Of a stretch of 64,000 nucleotides of DNA, positions 10,252 through 23,111 are shown one piece after another (the first letter of the stretch is position 1; the number at the start of each line of letters is the position of its first letter). A program made the position numbers and the translations under genes. The stretch spans positions 1,614,965 through 1,678,964 of the forward strand of contig CM021320.1 in the NCBI GenBank assembly GCA_010645155.1. The letters are read 5' to 3'. Source of the DNA: Tigriopus japonicus (taxonomy: Eukaryota; Arthropoda; Copepoda; Harpacticoida; Harpacticidae). The notes below the pieces were generated by a model that had not been told where the DNA came from, searched no databases, and saw only the letters and a list, made by a program, of their open reading frames with translations.

Positions 10252-13200
10252 ATGCACTTCTGACATGACGGAATTGTCATTAGTCAGTTTATAGCTTTAT
10301 AAAGCAGGCTCACTTGATAGAGTGGTGACCAGAAGATCGGACTTTGATACGTACCTCTAAGGGCTCTTCAGTTTTCAGCTTTGTTCAGGAGCGGGTTGTT
10401 AACATTTTTTCCAGTCACTCTTGTGTCCATCTCGAGACCAACAAGCTGCGGTCAGAAAATTAAGAAGCTTCTGTGTGAATTGAGCGACCACAATCACAAC
10501 CACTCCATTTCAGTGGGCATTCCACTTTCTCCCTTCTCCCTCTTATCAAACTGTGGCAAGTCAGTGATGTATTCATTGGCGTGAACATATCGGATAAGCC
10601 TTTAAAAGGATATGCAGTCTTGCTTGAAATTCCATCACCCATTTGCGGCTTTTGTTTACGACATGTTTTGCATGTTTTTACTCAAGATTCAACGAGCACT
10701 CCACAGTCTAATGTAGCTTTAAGCAATGCTAAATCCAAACGAGAGTAATGGGCTTTTTTTGTATTTGATCTTGTGGAAATGCTCTGTACCTATCTACGAT
10801 GGGCCAGACAACATAAAATGTGCTTGGTACAGGTCGTATTTGAAAATGCCTCCAAGTTGTGTTGTTCATGACCCAACTAAAAACCTCGTCATTCACAAAG
10901 ACAGTCATTTTAAAAAGTAATATATAAGCTCGATAAGATCTCTTTGAGGTGTTTGAGGCCACGCGAGAATAAATGGCTCAGTGGCATGAAAGCAAAAATT
11001 CCTTGCCCTTAAGATTTATGGTTCTCGACGGAAATTCGATATATAACTTACTTTTGCTTCAATGCAAGGATGGAGCTTTAGGTTCACTTTCACTCACGCC
11101 ATTACTTCTTAATTTCTAGATCTTCGTCTCAAAGAGACGGTATTTTAGCTCCTTTCATACAACACGACAACCAAGCTCGACCATTTCAAGCACAATCACC
11201 TCGGAAGCAAACTTTTTGCAATGTTTGACGGTAGTTCACAGAACATTTGTTGGCGGCCAAAAGATTTACCTTCAACTCAAGAGAAGAAACATCCTTGACG
11301 TCATGTTCTGACCAATGCCAAAACATCATGTCAAGTTGAACAAAGGGAGTCATGTTGTTGTTCTCTTTCTTTAAATGAAAATACTCGTACCTTCAAAAAA
11401 GGGCTTACTATTAGTTCAAGTGGTCCACCTTTGCAGGGTGAATTTGTAGGCACAAGATCCATTCGAATCATTGGTTTCTGGGCTTTTAAAACACTCCACG
11501 TTCCCTCGTGTAGTTGCATCTTAATAGGGGCGTCAACTTTGATGGCATTCTGCTTTTTGTACGAATCTCGACGATCAGCACCCCTAATTGAATAGAAACT
11601 TGACTCCCCGAGTCATCCCTGACTAGTTAGGCAAACGCAAGTTCCTCATGATCTTGGTTTACAGAGTCCGGACAACTCGAAAATAAGGACTCGTCTCTTG
11701 AAGAAGCAAAACCTGTGGATGGACATTCGAAGGAATGTTGTTCTCGGGTAGCAAAAAGCCTTCGGAAAAGGCTTGTTAAGATATTTGAAGCGGGCGTTGA
11801 TAGCGACGAGGCCACTGAAATAATGTCCAAGTACCATTCATCTTTCCTTGCGGTTTTTTGCACCCAGCCCAAATTTGGCTATCCTGCTCGAGTTGACTAT
11901 TTCGATCTCATTTGGGCAGTGCATAAAATTCAAAACATGGTTTGACAAACATCGCTCCACTGAATCAGATGATCATCAATCTCGGGGAAAAGAATCTTCA
12001 GGATCCTAATAGTGGGAGTGTGTTAATTGGCATTTAAAAGAAGGAGGGCCCGAGTCTTTGCTGGGACCCAAAAACGTGGACAACCCATCCCCAGGTGATA
12101 AAACAACCGTAACCAATAGCTATTGATTGACAAGAACGGTTTTCCACACGTTGTTCATGCCAAACACCTCTGATTCATGGGATTGTTTATTTGAGTCGAT
12201 TTTTGCAGTCCCGTAACAAGACGGCAAAATGCAATCTGAACACTATGGCCAATCTGCACTGAGATAAACCTGGCAGCTTTTTCATAACTGGAGTAACTTG
12301 AAGGAGCAACCAACTCCTTTCCTCAAGGCCCTTCAGCGCTTTTTTTATGATTCCAATGAAGTGCTCGTTAACGCGTCAGACGACATTCAGGGAGATTACA
12401 AAAGGCGCCTAATTCAAGCACCCAATCTCGGGTGTCAAAACCCGTCAAAAGGAAAGAGCGGGATTTAAAGAGGTATTCTAATTCAGAGCGCGAGATCGCG
12501 TTTTTTCTAGCCCCTTCTCTCGGCATTTAAACGTACTTGCATGATGAGATTCCAACAATTGAATGGACGGACGTCTTTTTGGTATTTTCTAATGGATACT
12601 CGTCTCTATGGTATCTAGTCTAGCGGCCGAATGTCGGGTTATCACCACAAGGAAGTGGGTTGCAATCAGACGCTGCTGTCAGATTTGGGATCTTATCAAA
12701 AACAACGGTCTGTCCTTTTCTGAATCACCCAGAAGCTCTTTGAATACCTTTGGTGGTTATTTCTAAACAATAGATCCTTAACTCTCGAGAATGCAAGCTC
12801 GGCGTAATAAATTCACCCTCAATACAAAAGGTCGAGCCGCGAAGGAAAAGAGCTTCCAGTTCACTTGAGTGGCACGATCTCCATTCACTGGATGCCACCA
12901 TCCCAAATCTCATGCATGCACAATGTGTCCTGGACGCGATGCTACCGAGTGAGTGCCGGATCGACCTAATCGCCAACCAGATAGGTTCCTTCGTATAACT
13001 CCTTGTCTCAAATTGGCAGCGAGATAAAAACGCCAAACTCTGAAAACAAGCTGGCGATAGTGGTAATTTCCTGCTTGCTACTCGCTTATTCAAGCACTCA
13101 CTCACTCACGTATTCATCCACTCGGGCTCAAGTGACCTGAACTAATAGGACAATCACTATATTACCCTCGGTTTCAAGCTCAAAGGCATCCTTTGGTTCG

Positions 13201-15068
13201 TGCAAGTTGATGCTACTTGTACTACATACAGTACAACGTAGGAACCTCCCTATGAAGTGATGGCAAATAAATACGTACGTACGTACGAGCGTGAAGTGTG
13301 GTGTGTGTGCGTATTTTCTTGGGCCCAAGTTACCAAAAGCAATTTCGCTCATGAAGGATAGATTGCCTGAGCTGACAAAGAATGATAATTGGGTGCCAAG
13401 ACTAGACCAGTCTGAATGAGGTTTCAATAGTGCCACAGATGAACGAAAGAATAGCTTGTTTTACCGAGTTTTTTCCAAATAAAATCGAATTGGACAATGC
13501 GTCGGTTTGATTAAGAATAGACCGACTAATGGAAGCAGTAGTAACGTTGGAAATCTGATAGTTTAACTACAAACCACTAGTCCCTTCAATCATGAGGTGC
13601 AGTCATTTTTCATTTCGTTCCCGTCATCAACACTTGTGATCAAGTCCGTTCCATGCACACAAGAGATCACAATTTGATGATGATTACGACGAGGAGGCCA
13701 GTGGTGCCGCAAGAGGACTCAGTAAGGACGGGACAAAAACTTGTTTTCTGTTTGTCATGACCAAAAATAATGAAGATTTATCACAATCTAAAATTACTAC
13801 CCGTACCAAATCATCTTTGCCTTCGAGTGGTGAGTCCATTGGGAATGATAACGCTTTAGTGGAGGTCGACAACGACGAAGATTTGGCCGTTTCTTCACCC
13901 ACCAAGAACGTGGAGCATCTAAATGAGCTGGGTTGATATCAGATCAGAATTGGGAATTATTCTTGACGCCCAAATTCAAAAGCAACGCCAACTTATGAAA
14001 GCCCATTTCTCGCCCATGGTTGAGTGTTGCTTAAGATAGCGTATCACTCGTATCGGAGTAAATTGTCTAGACTTCAGCTCTATCTGTCCTTATCAGGGTC
14101 GAAAAAATACCATGACAGCTGTCTTTTTAGAAGCAAAAACCTTGCTCAAGACACATGTGCGCTTGTCTAAAGAGTTGTTCGAATTGCTTTCTGGTTGGAA
14201 TTGCCCATAAAACAAACTCAGACTCTTTACTTGGACAACAGATTCAGGGAAGGATCAGGTTTCAAACCATTGTCCAAATTTGCAACATTCACCGGTACAA
14301 ACACTATTTCCTACTAATGCTAAAAACGACTCCGTAATTGATTCGGGAAACACCCACGACACGTTATACAGAAACGGTGTTGCATAATTCGAGAGGTTTT
14401 TGGTGATTTTTCCCATTCAAAAAACAACTGTGTGATTCTGAGCAAGCCGAGATTATTTACATCGAAAGGTGTTTCTCATTTTGACCATTTTTACCTGAAT
14501 ACCTATGAGGGTTGTCAATGTTTTGCAGTCGAAGAAGTGGATGTCTTTTCAACATTGACAAATATATTATAGTGAAAATAAAATACATTCTAAATAACAA
14601 AAAACGCATTCAATATTTGACACTGGGAAAAAAATTAAATCCACCTTCTTGCCATCAATAAAACTCGTTGGTGTTCGGACTATGAATAATTACTCATTGT
14701 CAAGCTATGCATTCCTAACATGTTCATTCCCAAATGAATGGATGACCTACAATAGTAAAACCAAAGCGCTCGAGTCCTGCATTTACTGACTCTCGAGTCC
14801 ATCCCTTTTGATATCCTTGGTCATTGTCAATTAGTTTCAAGGCCCAGATCTTTCGTCTCAGTCAATCTGATAAGGAAAAGACAAGTCTGCAAATCAAAGC
14901 CCTTGAATTGTCAGGTTTGTCAGGAAGCAAGCTTTTTTAGGTGCCTGAGTTTGTTCCTGTCCTGAGGAATAGCGGTATTTTCAGGCATTCCCGTCCAAGT
15001 TTTCTCCTTCATTAATCATTTCCCTCATTTGCAGACACACTAAGATTAGGGTTTTCAACAAATCACTG
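10252..15068. other. Gene-poor spacer
   Basis: About 4.8 kb with no domain-bearing frame. The best plus-strand frame (11715-11945, 76 codons) is charged and ordinary-looking but matches nothing I recognise and has no clear splice context. An ACGTACGTACGTACG run sits near 13274. Sequence just right of the Rab stop should hold its 3' UTR, but I see no canonical AATAAA close by. Confidence 0.45.
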
Positions 15069-15074
15069 TTTATT
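15069..15074 (-). terminator. Poly(A) signal AATAAA of the Gly/Tyr-rich protein gene
   Basis: On the minus strand AATAAA lies about 60 bases past the TAA stop of the gene at 15136-15811, a normal distance for cleavage and polyadenylation. Confidence 0.6.
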
Positions 15075-15135
15075 CATGGAGGACCTGTGCAATCCTCGAA
15101 CAAGGAATAAATAAATATAAAAAAATCTCGACCGC

Positions 15136-15811
15136 TTAAGCGATGTACCCATAACCAAAACCTGAGGCAAAACCAGTACGGGCCTGAGCATGATGACCGT
15201 AGAGTGGTCCATGGTAAGCGGGAGCCGCATATTTTCCACCATAAGGAACAGCAGCGTAGTAGGGTGAATGAGCAGCCTTTCCATAACCACCATAGTGAGC
15301 AGCCGTAGAACCATGATACCCGTAGCCATCTTGATATCCATAACCATGTTTGGCCTCTCCATATTCATTGATATGGCCGTAGCCGTAGCCGCTTGCTTGA
15401 GGCTTGTAGTACGGGGCTGGTGAGGTGTAGTACGGGCTACCGTGATGCTCGTAGCTATTCAAATGGTGATCGTAAGCATGAACAGGCGCCTTGTACGATT
15501 TGTCATGATACACGGGCGTGTCGTGGTACTCCGTGTGGTCCGTACCGAATCCATGAACGTACACTAAAACATAATGAAGACGTTTGAATAAGCTTTCAAA
15601 TATTTCTGTTAGGGAGCATACCTGTGGAAACACCCCCATATTTATCGGCCACTTTGGTACCATAACCGTAGCCAAAAGATTGGTGGGATTCCGACCCTTC
15701 CAAGTCTCCAGATTCGTCGATGCTTTTTGATTTGGCACTTTTAGCTACCGGAGCTGAATCCACTGTAGCCAACGAGACGAGAAAGAGACCCAATATCACA
15801 AAAGATTTCAT
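15136..15811 (-). CDS. Secreted Gly/Tyr/His-rich structural (cuticle-type) protein, 2 exons
   Basis: Exon 1 is 15811-15622 and exon 2 is 15563-15136, with a 59-bp intron (donor GTATGC, acceptor TTTTAG). The phases match and give 205 residues. Residues 1-20 form a typical signal peptide: one Lys, a hydrophobic core of FVILGLFLVSL, and a small-residue cleavage area. The mature chain is dominated by Gly, Tyr, His, Ala and Pro, with many GYGYG, YHG and PYY motifs and a GFGYGY end. I see no Rebers-Riddiford chitin-binding consensus, so it is not a classical CPR protein. Such tyrosine-rich chains usually serve as cross-linked exoskeleton, shell or glue components; this role is inferred from composition. 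A TATA-like element lies about 55 bases upstream of the ATG, and a poly(A) signal follows. Confidence 0.85.
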
Positions 15812-15865
15812 TTTCAGAGATGAGTTGTTGCTAAAAATAGAGAAGAGAATCGTAGACTAATTACA

Positions 15866-15874
15866 CTATATATT
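15866..15874 (-). promoter_or_regulatory. TATA-like element upstream of the Gly/Tyr-rich protein gene
   Basis: The minus strand reads AAATATATA here, about 55 bases before the ATG at 15811. That spacing fits a TATA box followed by a 5' UTR of about 25-30 nt. Confidence 0.45.
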
Positions 15875-18800
15875 TGAGGGCTCCGTGTTACATGGTTAAA
15901 CATTTGTTGAATGCTTCACTATTGATAATGAAGTTAACTTAAAGGTGCCAAAAAGTAGGAGTAATTCTGGCCTAAGAGTGGTGTAAAGAGACTTTTTGTT
16001 TTTCCCGGATGAAGCAAAAAAGGAAAGTGTACGTTTGATGACAACAAGAATCCTTACCAAGCCTCTTATTTTCATTTAAATTTCCGATATTGATTGGCCA
16101 AGAAGCCTTCAACAATCAAAAAAAAGAAGTCATTTTTTAAGCATCTCGCTTTCTAATGTCTTTCCAAGACTTTCTGGCCACCAAATGCCGAAACTTTAAT
16201 TGAATTCAGGAGGCTTGCTTGGAATTTTTTGCTTTCATCGAACGGACACTCCTTTATTGCTTCCAGACTGAAAAAAACGTAAAAGAAAGAAAAGTTTACT
16301 TTGCTTCACTTGTATGCTAGATTTACACCCAGTATACGCCTTATTGTTGTCATAATGCTTTATTTGATTATTAGTATTTATATGACATTGGTTTCCATGC
16401 GTTAAGTCTTTTGAATGTTTAGAGGTATTCAGAACACAATTACAAAAATCCCCTTTCAAAATATGAAAAGGGGCAACAACGCGTCAGTTAATTTGGTTCC
16501 GTCCAATAATCAAAATTTGACTTGCCCTTTTCCAAATTCGCGTTAAACCGAAGAACCACTTTTTCAAAACTACTTCCAATTCCTTTGCAGTTTAGATATA
16601 AAGATTTGACTATGTTCTAAAGCGGGGGACGGCAACCAGTGGGCCGGGGCCCACATGTAGGCCCAAGCGTGATTTTTGGTGGGCCCAAAAGCTCTGTCGA
16701 AAGGCCAACGTCTTTGGCCCAATAGCCATTCATGGTACTATAAGCCAAGACGAAGCTAAATTTTGACCACAAAATGCCGATTTGTCTTTTTGAACAGAGC
16801 AGCAATTCGTTTTTGCTGCAGAAAGGTTCCCCTGAAAGGCTTGACTTGAAAAAGTACCAGTTGATGTCTCGGCATTATTTTTCGGAAACATTAAGCTTCG
16901 TCTTGCCGTGACTATGCTTAAGGGCTTACAACTCTGTGAGCATTTATTTGAGGACCCTTGTACCCATGAGCTTCTGCTTGATGGACCCCCAGATTAAATG
17001 ACATCAAGTTTGGTGAGCCGTGGCCAAAAATATGTCGCCAACCTCTGTTTTAAAGTCACAGATCTGCCACAGAATGTAAAAAAAAACTTTAACATATTTC
17101 CAAAAGCGTTCAATTCCAAACCCAATATCGGTTATCATCCAGTATTGAACGGTCAAAATGAGGATCATGCTACTGTTTTGATTTGACCCGACGTTCTTTG
17201 ATATAATAAAACCGAACGACTTGAAATGTTTTCATCAAAATCCAAATACAATGGATGATCGACAAAACCAAGGTAGAATTTTCATAAAACCATAGAAAAA
17301 TTGAGTTGGTTTATCTCCACATTAAATTTTAAACTTATTAGGCTATAAAATGCCAAATGCCATTTCAAGAGCATTTTTTTGATGTTTTGAACAACATATA
17401 TTTTTCAAGTTTCTTTGTTATTTAGAACAAAATTTTGTGCCATTGGAATTCTCGCACAGAATACTAAACACAGTTGAAACAGAAAGAGAAACTTGAAAGG
17501 TCTGATTGAATTTGATATTAAGGAGAATGATAGAAGCATGAAATTTCCTAGAAATATACTCGATTTTAATTTTTCTTAAACCATAATTTCACTCATAAAA
17601 ACATGGATTAGTTCATTCATGGATGTTTCTTTTTTTCAATGTGGACGAATTACATCAATCTTGAATAATTTTGGTACAGGTTGACACCGTCTTTCCCCGA
17701 TGTTGTTAAACGGTCACTTTTCTTATCTCACTGTAGCACGGTCTCGGTTTGAGAAGGTTATGATTTGCTTACCTGAAGTAATCACAAACAATAAAGTACA
17801 AGAGCGAAGCACAAATGAACTTTCCTGTCACAAAAACAAGGAAGATTAAATTGAACGAGCAAGCCATAGCAAGTATTTATAGGAGGATCTGACTGACGAA
17901 CGCCGACGCCTCAATTGGAGCATCTTCGTTTTCATATCATCAACAACAACATTCGTGTTGTTCCACCAACCGTTGTCGGCACAACCACGAGTCAAACATG
18001 GCTTTGGAGGTAACACCGAACAAGCAAGATCATGATCATCATCATCATCGGTTGACGCATCTTCAGTCTGTTTCACAACATTACGCGTGCTCGAGATCAA
18101 TGTACGCACCTTTTAGCACAAAGCAAAGGGCCCTTCCCCTGAGCAGAAAAAAGACTCATGCTCCCAAAATTATCCACCCTCCATTAACCAGATTATTCTG
18201 TTCCTATTTTCATATAAAGTGGAAATATGGCGGATCGAATGTCGAACTTGGCTCACGTTTTGGAGACAGCATTCCCTTTTGAGGCTCGCTCGCATTTCAA
18301 TCGGGCGAAAAAATCTACTTCCTTTCCAAAATCAGGCATGACAATCGTTCTTCAAGAACACTGACTCCATCGACCTCAATATGCAGGGAGGCTCGTATAA
18401 AATGTGCAGTGCACAACATTCATTCATATTTCAAAAATCTTTCAACGCAAAGGATCCTAGTTTCAAAGAATTGTCTTTCTGTCTTAAAAAACATCAGTCA
18501 AATTTGACGGATTTTCAATGGCATCTTCTCAAAAATAAACAGAGAGGGGGCACGAGATTAAGGTGTTTAATATTTTTATGGGCCTCCCTGTATGATTTAA
18601 GAGGTTCAGGCATTGTTTGAGACCATGATATCAACCTAGAGGGCCCAACTAATGTAACGAAAGGACGCTTGCTTGTCTGTCTTATGGATGAAGGAAAAGT
18701 ACTCACTCACACACACAATCCATCTATCTTCTTGGCATTGGTGGGAAAGAAATGCGCAAACTTGACTGTGGGCACGTGACAAAAATATTGATCAAGAATT

Positions 18801-21446
18801 TGACAACGGGATGGTGCCAATGAAAATTGACAGAAAGGGATGGGGAATTTCCTTCTTCCGATTTAAAAGGCGCTCGTCATAGAGGGCTTTAATAGCTCAT
18901 AAATGATCCGTTCCTAGGTGATACTTCGAGAGCGTCAATTTTTGCACATCACGGCAAAACTTTGATTTGAAAAAAGCTAAATTAAGAGACAGATACATTG
19001 AGCTTCCCAATGAAAAATATTTTCGGATGAGGCGTTGATTAAACTTTGCGTAGCTAGAGAGCCCTTTTTGTTCTTGGACTCAATAATTGGTCCGAATATC
19101 TCTGGGAATGGTTCCAGGATTAAATTGCGATGATTGCTCGCCAGCCGTCATAAAGACGTTACAATGCAATCGTAGAGCGTGTTACACTTGCGACAATGTT
19201 TCTCAGGTCATCAATTTGGTGGACGGTTATGTGAGTGTTGCTTGCATGTGGTGACATTTTACATTTGGCATCAATATGGATAGTGTGAGCTAGTTCTCTG
19301 AATTCTTCATTCATGCGTGAGCTTTGGGAATGTGTAGGATGCTTCAGATCTCCTTCCCTCACGATCTGAGCTATTTGATTAGTGTTCAAACCCATGATCA
19401 TGTTTATTAACTCATGGCCATAAAACAGCTCACGACAGACTAGTAAGTATTCGAATATAGCCTCATCTCTCCCAAAACGATGCAGTCAAGCCCTTTTGGA
19501 TGTCATACATATGTACTGTGTACTATTTCTGTAGGATGCAATCTTGTCTCTTTCTCGTTCTCTCCCTGCAAATACTGCATCTCAACAACGGAAATGGCGA
19601 GGGAGTGAGGTTTAAGCATTGTAAGAACACTAAGAATGACAATGACATAAATATTTGGTTTAATGTGTTCTTCTCGTGATATGCTCAAGGTACGTATTCA
19701 GCCTTATGTTTGTGTGTAATACAGATCTTGGCAATAATCGTTGTAATAAAACCGTCTCCGAGTGTTTCAGAGCGTCGATTTCCTGAACACGATGCGGAAT
19801 GGCATTTGGCTTTTTGAGGACTGACTGGTGTCAAATTTCGGCTCACAGAGTTCTTGTAGAATTGAAGAGGCAGACGAGAATAATGATCCGTCTCCATTTA
19901 CCGGCGTTGAAGTCACTTCGTCCTTCAGGACAAGCGAAAATTTGCATGGGAACATTTTACCCAACAAAGAGGAGGTAAGGATAGTTTCTCAACTTCAAAT
20001 TCAAGCGGAAACCACCTAAATGCAAATATTTCCACATATCTTCTGTCAATGTATCACAATGAACATTCAAGTTGTCATTTAGAACCAATTCAAAGTTCAA
20101 TGAAAGTCAAATGCTGCATTTTGAAAATAGATGATCGAAAAGCGCTTTTCTTTTTAAGGTGCGTATATTTTCAACCATATGTTATTTTGTATGTTCCAAT
20201 CAACGAGATTGACAAACATCGGACATGTTTTTACATCGACTATTCATGCATGCAGCTCAGGAAGGATTGTTGAAAACAACATTTGTGGCTAACATGTTCA
20301 GTTAGAGTATGGATATGGAGATAAGTCATAAACACTTTAAATCACACTTGTGTGTTATGACAATGCCAATCTCTTGATTCAGATCAACAAAAGCAATATT
20401 TGGTATGAGACACTCGTGACTTTGGTTTTGTTCTTTTTTCAAGCGACTCTTTTGATTGGCTCGCTTGAAGTTTTAGGCCCTGGGCAAGCCAATGGAATTA
20501 AGCTATAATGACCTAATTGTTATTGCTTACAGAATAGAAGGATTATAAAAGTGCTCCCTTTGCAGGGTCCATGTTCGAAAAGATCTTTTATAGTTTACAA
20601 CTTGGCTGTTCTTTCACAATCAATTTGAGGCCCTGGGTAATTAAGTGGCAACACCTGAATTGATGTTCGAACAGTTTTCAATCGTTCTCGCTTACAACCT
20701 TGATTGATTGAACTTGGATAATTTAGGGCAAATTGATTTTCAATGAGCTCCTTTTCGAGCACTTTTAATCACTTTGGGCTTACCCGATGTTTATTGCCTA
20801 CGTACATTACGATCTATTGTTAAACCGGTACAAACGGTATATCAACAGACTTATAGTTCATGTGTGTACACCCGCTTGTTTACTAAGGACAACCCTCACT
20901 CACCCATTTCCCTCCCTCAACTATTCGTTCATTTAGGGTGCTCAATTTAAGTGGCCAAGAAAAGAGCCCAATCACCTCAACTGGAAGAGAAGGGAAACAG
21001 ATCAACTATGTGTACATTAGAGCTCTAGTGTACATTATATGTATGTACTACGAACAGAAGTTCGTCTGTATGCGGGAAGCGGTGCTTCTGATGTTTGAAG
21101 TGCCCGTGGAGGCAGTAAAGTGGTCAATTTAATGACTTTGAGGACTTCTGGCCCAGCTTCGTATGCCGTAGTAGTCAGCCCTTGATATATAATGAGGAAC
21201 AATGATGAATGTTTTATGTGTGCCCCATTTTAACCTTCAAAATGGTGTAATTATAATTTGACAATCTCGTTAGTGAGGAGGGCATTGCTAATTGGACATT
21301 TTCGAGAAACAATGCCTCTGTTGTAACAACGTGCAACCAGTTTTATAAACAAGTTGAGTACCATAACATTATCAATAAACAAATTCCACCTAATAAATAA
21401 CGAAAGATACATCAAATAGGTTCCAACCGAATTAAATTGATATCTA
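15875..21446. other. Gene-poor spacer
   Basis: About 5.6 kb without a convincing gene. It includes the minus-strand TATA/donor candidate near 17.8 kb. A GC-rich stretch at about 16621-16685 contains GACGGCAACC and GGGCCC motifs resembling one end of a hAT element, but no matching far end was found. Frames such as 17998-18282 and 19828-20019 have no recognisable features. Confidence 0.4.
17773..17881 (-). promoter_or_regulatory. Candidate minus-strand core promoter and leader exon
   Basis: The minus strand has TATAAATA at 17881-17874. About 100 bases downstream an exact donor, CAG then GTAAGC, places an exon end at 17773. A start 25-30 bases after the TATA box would give a leader exon of about 75 nt. 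No coding exon can be assigned downstream. The secreted-protein gene at 15811 has its own TATA-like element, so this may serve another transcript. Confidence 0.3.
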
Positions 21447-21946
21447 TTAGTGATTGGGTCGTCTCCAGACTCGATGATCTGTGGCCAACTCAGCCTCAGG
21501 GAACCGCCAAAACCCTGGTCGAGGAGCAATAGGCGGGGGTGGGGGCGGGGGTGGAGGAGGCGGAGCATCTTGCCCCGCCCTTTCCACAATTTGAGGTTGT
21601 GCTTCAGGTTCCTGTTCAAGTGCTAAAGTTAAACTTTTGTAATGATGAGTTGGTTGTGTGGATCTTCTTCGAATTTTGATCGGTGTTTCTCGTTCCATGT
21701 CGTCAACTATTTGACCTAAGATGGCCTCCACACGTCCAACCAATCCCGGAATTTCTCCCACCACTGGAACTTGTTCAACCGAGAGCACCAATGATCGAAA
21801 CAGTAGGAAATTAACTAGTGGTGTCGTGAGGAGTCCTTTCATCTCATTGGCAGTCACCAGATCGACAAGCCGGTTACCATTATCGAGCTTTTGGCAGTGA
21901 TTTCGAATGGCCAATCGGCAACTGGATTGAAGTGAAAGCGGTTGTT
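21447..21946 (-). CDS. Second SOCS-box terminal exon (alternative 3' exon of ASB1, or 3' end of a neighbouring SOCS-box gene)
   Basis: A good acceptor (tacttttgcag) precedes 21946, and an open frame runs from there to TAA at 21447-21449. The exon begins with two bases finishing a codon, then encodes a SOCS BC-box, LSLQSSCRLAIR. This follows the Leu-x3-Cys-x3-Ile-Arg pattern that binds Elongin B/C. A Leu/Pro-containing segment that could serve as the Cullin-5 box follows. A 100-residue tail contains an 11-proline run and an aromatic, acidic end. ASB1 exon 5 leaves exactly one base, so it could splice here in frame instead of to its usual exon 6. No separate ankyrin exons lie between this exon and the ASB1 stop. 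It could instead belong to a distinct gene whose other exons I cannot find. Confidence 0.6.
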
Positions 21947-23111
21947 CTGCAAAAGTATGAAACTGAAGTAGTTAGTCCCGGTTGAGAAATGGCCAAACTT
22001 GATCCGCATTTTGTATTCCCGGACAAAGTGATTTAGGTCAGACCAACGGAGCAGAAGTCTCCGCCTCATAAATCTTTATTTATATCCACCTGATTAAGAA
22101 CAAGATTGACCTCAAAATACTTTGCGCACTTAAATGGTCCTTGCCTTACTCTGGGGCCCAAATATCGTCATAGATAATTGAAATGGGGATTTATAAAAGC
22201 TTACAACAAGCAAAAAGGATCATCGAGTTATGAACAAAATATTCTTTTTAGATTTAATACGTCGAACTTCCAAAGGTTTTTAGAAAGATCCTTTTGGCTG
22301 TGACAGGTATCTCCTAACTTCTTCTTACATCAAGAACCCAAAGGTGGTCGTTCTAGTTCTACGTTCCCTCGGAAATGCATCGCTTAACAATCTGGCAATA
22401 GAAGCGAAATAATGTGGCCAAGATAAAGTAGAGAAAACCTACTCGAATGTTTTATGAAGTTAACCCAGAATCTTCCTTGCAAATACGACCAGTGGAATTT
22501 AATTATCTCCGACGTAGTTCAAAACAGTTGCAAGATTGTGTTTGAACCCTATTCTTCGACCATTCGCCCTCGACTTTACGATGCTCGTACGGATCAGGAA
22601 TGCTTACTCAACCAAGTGGTACAATGAAATCGTGTTGCTTAATTGAGACACCCCGAGTTTGGTTGTCGTGCCAAGAGGATTCAATTTCGGATCTCAATCT
22701 GTCGTTTTGAGGCCACGACGAAAAACTGAGACCAAGTCGTCGCACTCGACCTAAAATATACGTAGATTCGTCGTTTCTGAGGAAGAACGAGAGGGAAGAA
22801 GATAGATAGAGACATTCAGGCATTATAAAATGGGGAGATCACACAAAAAGCAAGACACGAATTCATTATCTTCATCTCGAAGCCAATTTAAGAGCTCCAC
22901 TGGCGAAGCTGGGATCACGTTTACTACCCCCGTCGAGCGAGAAAAATATGCTGTAATCCTCCGAGATGTCTATTTATACGCTTGGTAATCGAAAATTAAG
23001 ATGTGAAAAGAAATTGAGCTTCCGGTTGAGGTCTTTGGATGAGGAGTTAGAGTTAAACTCGTTGGATTAGCACACTGAAACTGTTCAATCAATTGTGAGA
23101 TTAGAGGCAGA
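21947..23111. other. Spacer between the two SOCS-box exons, with short protein-like readings
   Basis: The minus strand here shows no ankyrin exon. A 71-codon minus frame (22823-22608) contains a pyrimidine tract and AG at about 22784, but no recognisable product. On the plus strand, 22308-22409 (preceded by ACAG) and 22430-22627 read like ordinary protein sequence. They are short, in different frames, and unassigned. Confidence 0.35.

Noticed and set aside
16621..16690. Possible hAT element end (GACGGCAACC with GGGCCC motifs)
   Set aside because: No matching inverted end or target duplication was found to the right, so an element cannot be delimited.
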